A stretch of DNA of 10,730 nt from Sphingomonas sp. (lineage in GTDB: Bacteria; Pseudomonadota; Alphaproteobacteria; Sphingomonadales; Sphingomonadaceae). A model generated the notes under the pieces. The model saw nothing but the letters and a program-made list of their open reading frames with translations. It was not told the origin of the DNA and searched no databases. The DNA lies in the NCBI GenBank assembly GCA_019247755.1, contig JAFBAM010000003.1, forward strand, positions 1-10,730, given 5' to 3'. Below are positions 1 through 6,098 of this stretch, piece after piece. The position numbers and the translations under genes were made by a program. Numbering within the stretch: position 1 is the first letter of the stretch; each line of letters opens with the position of its first letter.

Positions 1-102
1 CGCGACCAGTTCCTGGTCGACGCCAAGTCGCTGACCAAGGTGTCGGGCCACCCGTTCCGCATCGCCGAGATCGAGGCGGCGATCGATTCAACTTTGCCTT
101 AA
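1..102 (+). CDS. korA: 2-oxoacid:ferredoxin oxidoreductase subunit alpha (KorA), C-terminal end, partial
   Basis: Only the last 33 residues and the TAA stop (100-102) are inside the window; the gene begins upstream. The tail reads FLVDAKSLTKVSGHPF and then IAEIEAAI, the usual ending of the fused gamma/alpha subunit of two-subunit 2-oxoglutarate:ferredoxin oxidoreductases (recognised from memory of the family). The identity is supported by korB lying immediately downstream on the same strand. The subunit carries the pyrimidine-binding half of the thiamine diphosphate site and pairs with KorB. The stop codon sits inside the left arm of a perfect 12-bp inverted repeat (97-108 with 138-149), so the end of korA is structurally tied to the start of the next reading frame. 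Confidence 0.75.
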   Translation, partial: RDQFLVDAKSLTKVSGHPFRIAEIEAAIDSTLP

Positions 103-149
103 AGCCACGGAAAATGATGACGCACCATGTGACATTAGTGGCTTTAAGG
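97..149 (+). promoter_or_regulatory. 12-bp perfect inverted repeat (stem-loop) between korA and the small membrane ORF
   Basis: CCTTAAAGCCAC (97-108) is the exact reverse complement of GTGGCTTTAAGG (138-149), with 29 nt between. Inside the loop, AATG (113-116) and CATT (133-136) could extend the helix. The left arm contains the korA stop codon. The right arm contains most of the AAGGG at 146-150, the best Shine-Dalgarno candidate for the ORF starting at 161. There is no T-run, so it does not look like an intrinsic terminator. A ribosome finishing korA would open the left arm and free the site, which suggests translational coupling; that part is inference. It could instead be an mRNA-stability or processing element, or a protein-binding operator. 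Confidence 0.6.
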
Positions 150-160
150 GACGCGAAGGC

Positions 161-241
161 ATGAAGCAGATCAGCGTCTGGCCGATGGCGATCATGCTGG
201 TCTGCATCATTCTGCTCGTAATCTGGCTGAGGCCCCACTGA
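161..241 (+). CDS. Putative 26-residue single-span membrane protein between korA and korB
   Basis: ATG at 161 opens a 26-codon frame ending in TGA at 239-241. The last base of the stop is the first base of the korB ATG (TGATG overlap), a classic arrangement for translational coupling. After a short polar start (MKQISVWP), residues 9-23 are almost wholly hydrophobic (MAIMLVCIILLVIWL), and the protein ends in RPH: one transmembrane helix with tryptophans near both edges (W7, W22) and one cysteine (C15). A Shine-Dalgarno candidate, AAGGG, lies at 146-150, 10 nt before the ATG, inside the right arm of the 97-149 inverted repeat. I do not recognise a family. A membrane anchor or accessory factor for KorAB is a guess from context. 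It might also be a translated leader whose only job is to deliver ribosomes to korB. Confidence 0.55.
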   Translation: MKQISVWPMAIMLVCIILLVIWLRPH

Positions 242-1251
242 TGAATGAAATGACGACCGTCACCACCGCCAAGGATTGGGCGAGCGATCAGGAGGTCCGC
301 TGGTGCCCGGGCTGCGGCGACTATGCCGTGCTGAAAGCGGTTCAGCGGACGATGCCGGAGCTCGGCGTCGCGCGCGAGAAGACGGTGTTCATCAGCGGCA
401 TCGGCTGCTCCAGCCGCTTTCCCTATTACATGGCGAGCTACGGCTTCCACACGATCCACGGCCGCGCCGCCGCGGTCGCGACCGGCGTGAAGCTCGCCAA
501 TCCCGAGTTAGACGTCTGGATCATCACCGGGGACGGCGACGCGCTGTCGATCGGCGGCAACCACACGATGCACGTGCTGCGCCGCAACCTCGACTGCCAG
601 ATCCTGCTGTTCAACAATGAGATCTACGGCCTGACTAAAGGCCAATATTCGCCGACCAGCCGCGTGGGCACGCGCTCACCCTCGACGCCGTTCGGGTCGG
701 TCGACCGGCCAGTCACGCCTTGCGCGTACGCGCTGGGATCGGGCGCGCGCTTCATCGCCCGCGGTATCGACGTTCACAAGAATCTGCCCGACGTGCTGAA
801 GGCCGCGCATGCGCATCGCGGCGCCAGCTTCGTCGAGATCTACCAGAATTGCGTTGTCTATAACGACGACGTCTTCGCCAGCTTCACCGAGCGGGACGTC
901 GCGTCCGAGAAGCAGTTGTGGCTGAAGGCCGGCGAAAAGATGCTGTTCGCCAACGGCACCAAGGGCCTCGCGCTGGACGTCGACCGGCTCTGTCTGAAAG
1001 TTGTCGATAGCGACGATTCCGCCGTCATCGTTCACGATCCCAAGAACAAGGGCATCGCCGCTATGCTGATCGAGATGCCGCAGGGCTTCCCGGTGGCGCT
1101 CGGCGTCATCTACGAGGATCCCGCGCCGACCTTCGAAAGCGCCGTCGTCGAGCAGAACCAGGCGGCCGCCTCGGGCAAGCAACCGGATCTGCAGAAGCTC
1201 GTTAGCAAGGGCCAGACCTGGATGGTCGAAAAGGAGCCGCGTCCTGAGTAA
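241..1251 (+). CDS. korB: 2-oxoacid (2-oxoglutarate) ferredoxin oxidoreductase subunit beta
   Basis: This 336-residue protein is the thiamine-diphosphate and [4Fe-4S] subunit of a two-subunit cytoplasmic 2-oxoacid:ferredoxin oxidoreductase, most likely converting 2-oxoglutarate and CoA to succinyl-CoA with reduced ferredoxin. Visible motifs: CPGCGD at 22-27, IGCSSRFP at 54-61, and the TPP/Mg motif from GDGDA (97-101) to NNEIYGLTKGQYSPTS (125-140). C22, C25, C56 and C204 are spaced as expected for the cluster ligands of this family. Length and order of motifs are typical. The start at 241 has GAGG at 229-232 upstream and overlaps the stop of the small ORF before it; an ATG at 250 is a possible alternative. 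Substrate choice (2-oxoglutarate versus pyruvate or branched 2-oxoacids) cannot be fixed from sequence by eye. Confidence 0.92.
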   Translation: MNEMTTVTTAKDWASDQEVRWCPGCGDYAVLKAVQRTMPELGVAREKTVFISGIGCSSRFPYYMASYGFHTIHGRAAAVATGVKLANPELDVWIITGDGDALSIGGNHTMHVLRRNLDCQILLFNNEIYGLTKGQYSPTSRVGTRSPSTPFGSVDRPVTPCAYALGSGARFIARGIDVHKNLPDVLKAAHAHRGASFVEIYQNCVVYNDDVFASFTERDVASEKQLWLKAGEKMLFANGTKGLALDVDRLCLKVVDSDDSAVIVHDPKNKGIAAMLIEMPQGFPVALGVIYEDPAPTFESAVVEQNQAAASGKQPDLQKLVSKGQTWMVEKEPRPE

Positions 1252-1351
1252 TCCTCCCCTGCATTTGCAGGGGAGGGGGACCAGCGAAGCTGGTGGAGGG
1301 GCCCCTCCGTCAGCCTGCGGCTGCCACCTCCCCTCGAAAGCGAGGGGAGGA
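1252..1351. repeat. Inverted pair of ~50-bp GC-rich palindromic intergenic repeat units
   Basis: The element begins on the base after the korB stop and is built from two related ~50-bp units in opposite orientation. Unit 1 (1252-1301) has a hairpin of CCTCCCCTGCA (1253-1263) with TGCAGGGGAGG (1266-1276), then a small hairpin ACCAGC-GAA-GCTGGT (1280-1294), then GGAGGGG. Unit 2, read on the other strand (1351-1302), has the same plan: CCTCCCCTCG (1327-1336) with CGAGGGGAGG (1341-1350), then CAGCC-TGC-GGCTG (1311-1323), then GGAGGGG. The units meet at the perfect 14-bp palindrome GGAGGGGCCCCTCC (1295-1308). Hairpin bases differ between units while pairing is kept. Similar CCTCCCC..GGGGAGG intergenic repeats are frequent in sphingomonad genomes as I remember them. 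The right edge overlaps the ribosome-binding site of the next gene. Confidence 0.85.
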
Positions 1352-1360
1352 TAATCACTG
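1345..1360 (+). promoter_or_regulatory. Shine-Dalgarno inside the repeat plus CTG start codon of the hydrolase gene
   Basis: GGGAGG (1345-1350) is the 3' arm of the last hairpin of the repeat and lies 7 nt before CTG (1358-1360). Reading from CTG gives MDNITHTLAGGLLAE, the usual N-terminus of this hydrolase family. There is an in-frame TAA at 1352-1354, so no ATG start is possible upstream. The next in-frame candidate, TTG at 1379, has no Shine-Dalgarno and would delete the conserved THT segment. The arm is paired in the hairpin, so initiation may depend on opening it. Confidence 0.6.
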
Positions 1361-2320
1361 GACAACATTACGCACACATTGGCCGGCGGCTTGCTCGCCG
1401 AAATGGGCCTTCGGCGCCGCTCGCGCTACGCTTTCGCGGCATGCCTGCTCGGCGCCAACGCACCGGACATCGACGTCTTCGCGCCGCGTTTCTTTCAAGT
1501 CGAAGGCATCGAGTTTCACCGCGGTCCCCTGCACGCAGTGTTCGCCTGGCCGATCCTCGCTGCGCTGATCGTCGGCCTTCTCTGGGCGATCGACCGGATC
1601 AAGCCGCGGGGCGCGTCGACGTTGGAGTTCCGGCCCGGACCATTGTTCGTGGCGACGCTTCTCGCCGTGATGTCGCATCCGTTCCTGGACTGGCTGACGA
1701 CCTACGCCATCGCGATCTTCGCGCCGGTCAGCTGGCGTTGGTATTCGGGCAATGCGATCTTCATCATCGACTGGGTCTATTGGGTGCTGATGATCACCGG
1801 GATTGCCTGGTCGTCTCGGCGCTGGCGACATCATCTGCCGAAACCGGGACGTCCGGCGCAGGTCGCGGGTGTAATCATGCTCGCCTACATCGCGTTCAAT
1901 CTCGGTGAGAGCGCGCGCATCGAGCAACGCGCCGCGGAAATACTGCGACAACGCGGTATCGAGCCGACGCTGATCGTCGCGGGTCCGCCGCCCATCGCTT
2001 TTTGGGAGCGGAACATCCAGTGGCGAAGCGACCACCTGTGGGGCAGCGGTGATTTCGATCTCGAGAGAGGCCTGACGATCGACTCCGTTGCCGAGCCGCT
2101 TCGCCTCGACGACCCGGCACTGGCCGAGGCCATTCGGACCCAGCCGCACATCAAGGCTTATATGGTCTGGTCGCGCATGCCGGTGGTCATTCGCAAGGAC
2201 GGACATTCCTATTTGATCGACCAGCGCTTCTACGGACCGCTGCGATCGCGCCTGATCCCCGGGGCGGTCCGACACTGGTTTCGGGGCCAGCCGTTCCTTG
2301 TCCCGCTCGACAAACAATAA
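1358..2320 (+). CDS. Membrane-bound metal-dependent hydrolase, YdjM/DUF457 type
   Basis: A 320-residue integral membrane protein when started at the CTG codon at 1358, a start chosen because it restores the family N-terminus MDNITHTLAG. Conserved blocks are H6 in THT, NAPDID (34-39), HRGPLH (54-59), SHPFLDW (106-112) and the IIDW block near 136-139. These His and Asp residues are the presumed metal ligands of this group (PF04307, LexA-binding inner-membrane-associated hydrolase group). About four hydrophobic segments are visible, near 60-78, 96-124, 131-151 and 167-180, followed by a soluble C-terminal part from roughly residue 185. The substrate of the family is not established. The cfa start is only 22 bp past the stop, suggesting co-transcription and perhaps a lipid-related role. 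The unusual start codon and the repeat-derived ribosome-binding site are noted separately. Confidence 0.82.
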   Translation: MDNITHTLAGGLLAEMGLRRRSRYAFAACLLGANAPDIDVFAPRFFQVEGIEFHRGPLHAVFAWPILAALIVGLLWAIDRIKPRGASTLEFRPGPLFVATLLAVMSHPFLDWLTTYAIAIFAPVSWRWYSGNAIFIIDWVYWVLMITGIAWSSRRWRHHLPKPGRPAQVAGVIMLAYIAFNLGESARIEQRAAEILRQRGIEPTLIVAGPPPIAFWERNIQWRSDHLWGSGDFDLERGLTIDSVAEPLRLDDPALAEAIRTQPHIKAYMVWSRMPVVIRKDGHSYLIDQRFYGPLRSRLIPGAVRHWFRGQPFLVPLDKQ

Positions 2321-2342
2321 ATGAATTCATAACTCGCGCGGC

Positions 2343-3596
2343 ATGAGCACGCGCGGCGAGCATCTGGTTCGCGCGGACCGCGGTTTCGCGACCGGCGGCG
2401 GCATCCTTGCGCGGCTCACGGCCCCGGCCATTTCCAAGATGCTGGAGGAGATCGACCGGCGGCTGCCGCGCGGCGGAATCGAGGTTGTCTTACCCGATGG
2501 CGACAAGCGCCGCCTCGGGTTCCATGCGGATGGTCCACATGCCGTCGTCCGCTTGTCCAGCTGGCTGGCGGTGGTGCGGCTCGCAACTTCCGGTTCGGTG
2601 GGGTGGTACAAGGCCTGGACGCTGGGCGAATGGTCGAGCCCGGACCCGGTGACGGTGTTCGAGACTTTCTCCGCCAACGCGATCGAGCTGGGCGAGCTGG
2701 GCCGCGCCAAGGGGCCGTTCCGCTGGGTCAACGCGCTTGCTCATCGGCTTCGCGACAATGCGCCACGCAAGGCGCGCAAAAACATCGCCGCGCACTACGA
2801 TCTCGGCAACGATTTTTATTCCGCTTGGCTCGACGAAACGATGACCTATTCGTCGGCACGCTTTGCATCCCGGGAGGAAACGCTCGAAGAGGCGCAGCTG
2901 CGGAAGATCAATACGCTACTCGACCGGCTCGATCTAAAGCCCGGCCAGCGGTTGCTGGAGATCGGATGCGGTTGGGGAACGCTGGCAATAGAAGCTGCAA
3001 AACGCGACGTGTCCGTGATTGGTCTCACCCTGTCGACAGAGCAGAAGGCCTGGGCCGATCGAAAGATTGCCGATGCCGGCCTTTCAGATCGAGTCGAGAT
3101 CCGGTTGGCAGATTATCGCGACACCGCCGAGCAGTTCGATGCAGTCGCCTCGGTCGAGATGGTGGAGGCTGTCGGTCGCCGCTGGTGGGGTGCCTATCTG
3201 GACTGCATCGCGAGGAACCTGCGTCCGGGCGGTCGCGCCGCGCTCCAATTCATCTCGATGGACCACCGGTTGTTCGCCCGATACGCGCGCAACCCCGATT
3301 TCATCCAGACCTACATCTTTCCTGGTGGCCTTCTCCTCGATGAGCCGGAGTTTGCTTTACTCGCCCGCGATCGCGGCTTGTCATGGGAGCGTCGTGACGG
3401 CTTCGGCGAAGATTATTCCGAGACGCTCAAGCGCTGGCGTGAGCGCTACAATCAGGCCGTCGCCCGCGGCTCGCTGAAGGACTTCGCGGAGCCGTTCCAC
3501 AATTTGTGGCGCTATTATTTAATGTATTGCGAAGGGGGATTTCGAGGCGGCGCGATCGACGTTGCACAAGTGACAGTGGTGCGAGAGATCGGGTGA
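2343..3596 (+). CDS. cfa: Cyclopropane-fatty-acyl-phospholipid synthase (SAM-dependent)
   Basis: A 417-residue enzyme that transfers a methylene group from S-adenosylmethionine onto cis double bonds of membrane phospholipid acyl chains; it acts at the inner face of the cytoplasmic membrane. An N-terminal lipid-binding-type region (about 1-135) precedes the catalytic domain. Motifs: HYDLGNDFYSAWLDETMTYS (151-170), the SAM loop LEIGCGWG (205-212), GLTLSTEQ (227-234), SVEMVEAVG (270-278), YIFPGG (324-329) and the C-terminal RYYLMYCEGGFRGGAIDVAQ (390-409). Length is normal for alphaproteobacterial Cfa. The ATG at 2343 has only a weak Shine-Dalgarno; an internal ATG at codon 33 is possible but would shorten the N-terminus. 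It follows the membrane hydrolase by 22 bp. The TGA stop is part of a 14-bp perfect inverted repeat. Confidence 0.93.
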   Translation: MSTRGEHLVRADRGFATGGGILARLTAPAISKMLEEIDRRLPRGGIEVVLPDGDKRRLGFHADGPHAVVRLSSWLAVVRLATSGSVGWYKAWTLGEWSSPDPVTVFETFSANAIELGELGRAKGPFRWVNALAHRLRDNAPRKARKNIAAHYDLGNDFYSAWLDETMTYSSARFASREETLEEAQLRKINTLLDRLDLKPGQRLLEIGCGWGTLAIEAAKRDVSVIGLTLSTEQKAWADRKIADAGLSDRVEIRLADYRDTAEQFDAVASVEMVEAVGRRWWGAYLDCIARNLRPGGRAALQFISMDHRLFARYARNPDFIQTYIFPGGLLLDEPEFALLARDRGLSWERRDGFGEDYSETLKRWRERYNQAVARGSLKDFAEPFHNLWRYYLMYCEGGFRGGAIDVAQVTVVREIG

Positions 3597-3632
3597 GCTC
3601 TGCCGGGCATAAAGCTTAGCAGAGCTCACCCG
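3590..3632 (+). terminator. 14-bp perfect stem-loop at the cfa stop codon (T-run absent)
   Basis: CGGGTGAGCTCTGC (3590-3603) pairs perfectly with GCAGAGCTCACCCG (3619-3632) around a 15-nt loop. The cfa TGA (3594-3596) is in the left arm. No T-run follows on either strand, so a classical intrinsic terminator is not shown. It may be a 3'-end stabiliser behind a Rho-dependent end, or act for both convergent genes. A second, weaker inverted repeat, TGCTCGG (3633-3639) with CCGAGCA (3658-3664), follows directly, with the palindrome GCAACGTTGC (3647-3656) in its loop. Confidence 0.45.
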
Positions 3633-3813
3633 TGCTCGGCACAGGGGCAACGTTGCACCGAGCAATGCGCATCACTCGAAGAGGCCCCTGGCCCGGCTCT
3701 CTTTTACGAACTCAGAAAAAAATGGATCTCGATTAGCGTTGCTGTCTCGGCGACATCGATAATGTGACGCACCTCATACGAATTAACGTCGAGTCGGGCA
3801 ACGGGCGTTTAAC
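3633..3813. other. Convergent intergenic spacer between cfa and the SDR gene
   Basis: Apart from the hairpin at 3633-3664 I see no gene here. The stretch is more AT-rich than its surroundings. A short plus-strand frame opening at GTG 3764 runs antisense into the SDR 3' end, has no Shine-Dalgarno and shows no recognisable protein features. No convincing promoter was found. Confidence 0.4.
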
Positions 3814-3835
3814 GAAAAATAAAGGCGCTAAGCCT
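3814..3835 (-). terminator. Weak terminator-like hairpin at the SDR stop
   Basis: On the minus strand AGGC-TTAGC-GCCT (3835-3823) is followed by a U-rich run (TTTATTTTT in DNA, 3822-3814). The stop codon TAG lies in the loop. The stem is only 4 bp, so this is weak on its own; the U-rich tail is what makes it terminator-like. Confidence 0.3.
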
Positions 3836-4544
3836 CGACGCGAATCTTCTCACCGCTCGGAGCCCGGGTCCCCAATCTGTCGAGGATCGCCGATGCAACC
3901 ACTTCTGGTGGCTTCAGGGTTTCAGGCTCCTCCCCGGGAAAAGCGATCGCCCTCATCCGCGTCCGCGTCGCGCCCGGGTCAATGATATGAATTCGTATGC
4001 AGCCTTTGTACGAAGTCTCGTCGGCGTAGGCGCCGAGCAATATCTCAAGCGCGGCCTTGGATGATCCGTAGGCGCCCCAGAACGCGCGCGGTTCGGCGCC
4101 GACCGAAGATGTCAGTGCCACGACGTCGGCTTTATCGGAGCGCTTCAGGAGCGGATCAAACGCGGCGATCAAAGCCTGATTAGCGAGCAGGTTAAGGCTC
4201 AGGATCCGCGAATATTCCTTGGGGTCGATATCCTGCACGGGACTGAGCGAGCCGAGCATGGCGGCATTCAGCACGAGGATGTCGAGCTTTTCCCAGCGCT
4301 GCGCGACCGCGGCGGCAAGCTTACCGATGCTCTCGCCGTCGGTGAGGTCGAGCGGCGCGATCGTCGCGCTACCGCCTGCGGCGTGGATGCGGTCCTCCAC
4401 CTCCTCGAGGGCGGACGCAGTCCTCGCAACGAGGATGACATGCGCTCCGGCGGCCGCCAGCGCCTCGGCGGTCGCAGCTCCGATGCCCCGGCTGGCGCCG
4501 GTGACTAAAGCGAGCTTGCCCTGAAAAGGCTTCGAATCATTCAT
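3828..4544 (-). CDS. Short-chain dehydrogenase/reductase (SDR) downstream of purF
   Basis: A 238-residue classical SDR with a Rossmann fold and NAD(P) cofactor. Visible: TGASRGIG (15-22), R41 after the second strand (suggesting NADP preference, inference), D66 in LDLTD, NAA (93-95), N118, the catalytic S146/S147 region TSS, and Y159-x3-K163 (AYGSSK). PG after strand six is at 190-191. All catalytic residues are present. The ATG at 4544 has AGAGG 7 nt upstream. It starts 18 bp after the purF stop on the same strand, so co-transcription with purF is likely. I recall an SDR behind purF in other alphaproteobacteria, but its substrate is not known to me and nothing here defines it. Confidence 0.9.
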   Translation of the reverse strand: MNDSKPFQGKLALVTGASRGIGAATAEALAAAGAHVILVARTASALEEVEDRIHAAGGSATIAPLDLTDGESIGKLAAAVAQRWEKLDILVLNAAMLGSLSPVQDIDPKEYSRILSLNLLANQALIAAFDPLLKRSDKADVVALTSSVGAEPRAFWGAYGSSKAALEILLGAYADETSYKGCIRIHIIDPGATRTRMRAIAFPGEEPETLKPPEVVASAILDRLGTRAPSGEKIRVEA

Positions 4545-4555
4545 GGCGCCGCCTC

Positions 4556-4571
4556 TAGCGGCTTAGCGGCT
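4556..4571. repeat. Tandem 8-mer TAGCGGCT x2 over the purF stop codon
   Basis: TAGCGGCT occurs twice in direct succession (4556-4563, 4564-4571), spanning the purF TAA (complement of 4563-4565) and the purF-SDR spacer. A related set of 8-mers flanks the msrA stop (6099-6122). It may be chance or a slippage product. Confidence 0.5.
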
Positions 4572-6011
4572 GGCGACCAACGACAGGGCCGCGCTTCCTT
4601 CCTTCTCAGTGAGGTCGGTCAGGGTCGTCGGATAAGCGCCAGTGAAGCAGGCGTCGCACCGCTGCGGATTGGCGGCATCGCGCTCATCGCCCAGCGCCCG
4701 ATAAAGGCCCTCGATCGAGATGAAGGCAAGGCTGTCCGCATTGATGTAATCGCGCATCTGGTCGACGTTCATCTGCGCCGCAAGAAGCTTGGCCCTTTCC
4801 GGGGTATCGACGCCGTAGAAGCAGCCGTGGCGCGTTGGCGGTGACGCGATGCGCATGTGAACTTCGCGCGCTCCGGCATCGCGCATCATCTGCACCAGCT
4901 TCACGCTGGTCGTGCCACGCACGATCGAGTCGTCGATCAGCACGATGCTCTTGCCGTCGATCAGGGCGCTGTTCGCGTTATGCTTTAGCTTCACGCCCTG
5001 AAGCCGGACGTCCTGGCTCGGCTGGATGAACGTGCGGCCAACATAATGTGAGCGGATGATCCCCAGCTCGAACGGGATCCCGCTGGCCTGCGCGTAACCG
5101 ATCGCCGCCGGGACGCCGCTGTCGGGCACCGGCACAACGTAGTCGGCTTCGACCGGGGCTTCGCGGGCGAGCTCGGCGCCGATGTTCTTGCGCACCTCGT
5201 AGACCGACATGCCTTCCGCGATCGAATCCGGACGCGAGAAATAGACATGCTCGAAGATGCAGGGACGGGGCGCCTGCGCTTCGAACGGACGGAAGGAGCG
5301 GATGCCGCTGTCGTTGACGATAATCAGCTCGCCCGGCTCGACGTCGCGAAGGAAACTCGCGCCGATGACATCGAGCGCGACGGTCTCCGACGCGAAAATC
5401 GTGGCCTCGCCAAGCTTGCCCATGACCAGTGGGCGAATGCCGAGCGGGTCGCGGCACGCGATCAGGCCCTCAGGAGTAAGGCCAACAAGCGAATAAGCGC
5501 CTTCGACCTGCTTCAGCGCGTCGGTGAGCCGGTCGAGCATGTTCGTCCGATCCGACGTCGCGACGAGGTGGATGATCACTTCGGTATCGCTGGTCGACTG
5601 GAAGATGGAGCCGCGTCGGTTGAGCGTCCGCCTGAGCTTCATCGCGTTGGAAAGGTTGCCGTTATGCGCGACCGCGAAGCCGCCCTCTGCGAGCTCGGCG
5701 AACAGGGGCTGGACGTTGCGAAGGGCAGTCTCGCCGGTGGTCGAATAACGAACGTGACCGATGCCGGCGCGGCCGGCGAGCCGGCGGATCACATCGTCCC
5801 GGTCGAAATTGCCGGCGACGTGACCCATCGCTCGGTGTGAATGGAAATGCTTGCCGTCGTAGGTGGTGATGCCCGCGGCTTCCTGACCGCGATGCTGCAG
5901 CGCATGCAGTCCCAAGGCTACAAAGCTCGCCGCGTTATCGGCACCCCAGATGCCGAATACGCCGCATTCTTCCTTGAGCTTGTCGTCGTCGAATGGGTTG
6001 GTCGTCAGCAT
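4563..6011 (-). CDS. purF: Amidophosphoribosyltransferase (glutamine PRPP amidotransferase)
   Basis: A 482-residue enzyme catalysing the first committed step of purine synthesis: PRPP plus glutamine to 5-phosphoribosylamine, in the cytoplasm. It has a 15-residue N-terminal propeptide followed by EC16GVFG, so C16 should become the N-terminal nucleophile of the Ntn-type glutaminase after self-cleavage. Further marks: GHVRYSTTG (85-93), NGNL (117-120), TSDTE (140-144), PVPDSGVPAAIGYA (294-307) and the PRPP loop IVLIDDSIVRGTTS (356-369). C251, C397, C452 and C455 match the four [4Fe-4S] ligands of B. subtilis-type PurF after subtracting the 15-residue propeptide, so this is the oxygen-sensitive Fe-S class. 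The start was chosen because it gives a family-like propeptide; the Shine-Dalgarno (GGGG-rich) is weak. The SDR follows 18 bp downstream. Confidence 0.97.
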   Translation of the reverse strand: MLTTNPFDDDKLKEECGVFGIWGADNAASFVALGLHALQHRGQEAAGITTYDGKHFHSHRAMGHVAGNFDRDDVIRRLAGRAGIGHVRYSTTGETALRNVQPLFAELAEGGFAVAHNGNLSNAMKLRRTLNRRGSIFQSTSDTEVIIHLVATSDRTNMLDRLTDALKQVEGAYSLVGLTPEGLIACRDPLGIRPLVMGKLGEATIFASETVALDVIGASFLRDVEPGELIIVNDSGIRSFRPFEAQAPRPCIFEHVYFSRPDSIAEGMSVYEVRKNIGAELAREAPVEADYVVPVPDSGVPAAIGYAQASGIPFELGIIRSHYVGRTFIQPSQDVRLQGVKLKHNANSALIDGKSIVLIDDSIVRGTTSVKLVQMMRDAGAREVHMRIASPPTRHGCFYGVDTPERAKLLAAQMNVDQMRDYINADSLAFISIEGLYRALGDERDAANPQRCDACFTGAYPTTLTDLTEKEGSAALSLVASR

Positions 6012-6055
6012 GTCCCGGCCCCAGCTGGCGGCAATGAAATTGTCATATAGGGTGA

Positions 6056-6074
6056 GGGCGACCCTTTGTCGCCC
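6056..6074 (-). promoter_or_regulatory. Hairpin in the purF leader
   Basis: GGGCGAC (6056-6062) and GTCGCCC (6068-6074) form a perfect 7-bp inverted repeat with a 5-nt loop, 45-63 bp upstream of the purF ATG. A -10-like TATATG lies between hairpin and gene on the minus strand, so the repeat could be an operator near the promoter, or a leader hairpin if transcription starts further up. No -35 box is convincing. Confidence 0.3.
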
Positions 6075-6098
6075 CCAGCCTGAATAAAGCGTGAAATC

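Noticed and set aside
676..1377. 233-codon minus-strand frame over the korB 3' half and the repeat
   Set aside because: It runs through the palindromic repeat and is antisense to korB; no motif and no plausible start.
1355..2317. Long minus-strand frame (320 codons) exactly opposite the membrane hydrolase
   Set aside because: It mirrors the coding frame of a clearly conserved gene in GC-rich DNA and its protein is charged and low in recognisable motifs; a shadow frame.
3764..3985. 73-codon plus-strand frame in the cfa-SDR spacer
   Set aside because: GTG start without ribosome-binding site, mostly antisense to the SDR 3' end.
5247..5840. 197-codon plus-strand frame inside purF
   Set aside because: Antisense shadow of a strongly conserved enzyme; no Shine-Dalgarno and no recognisable family.
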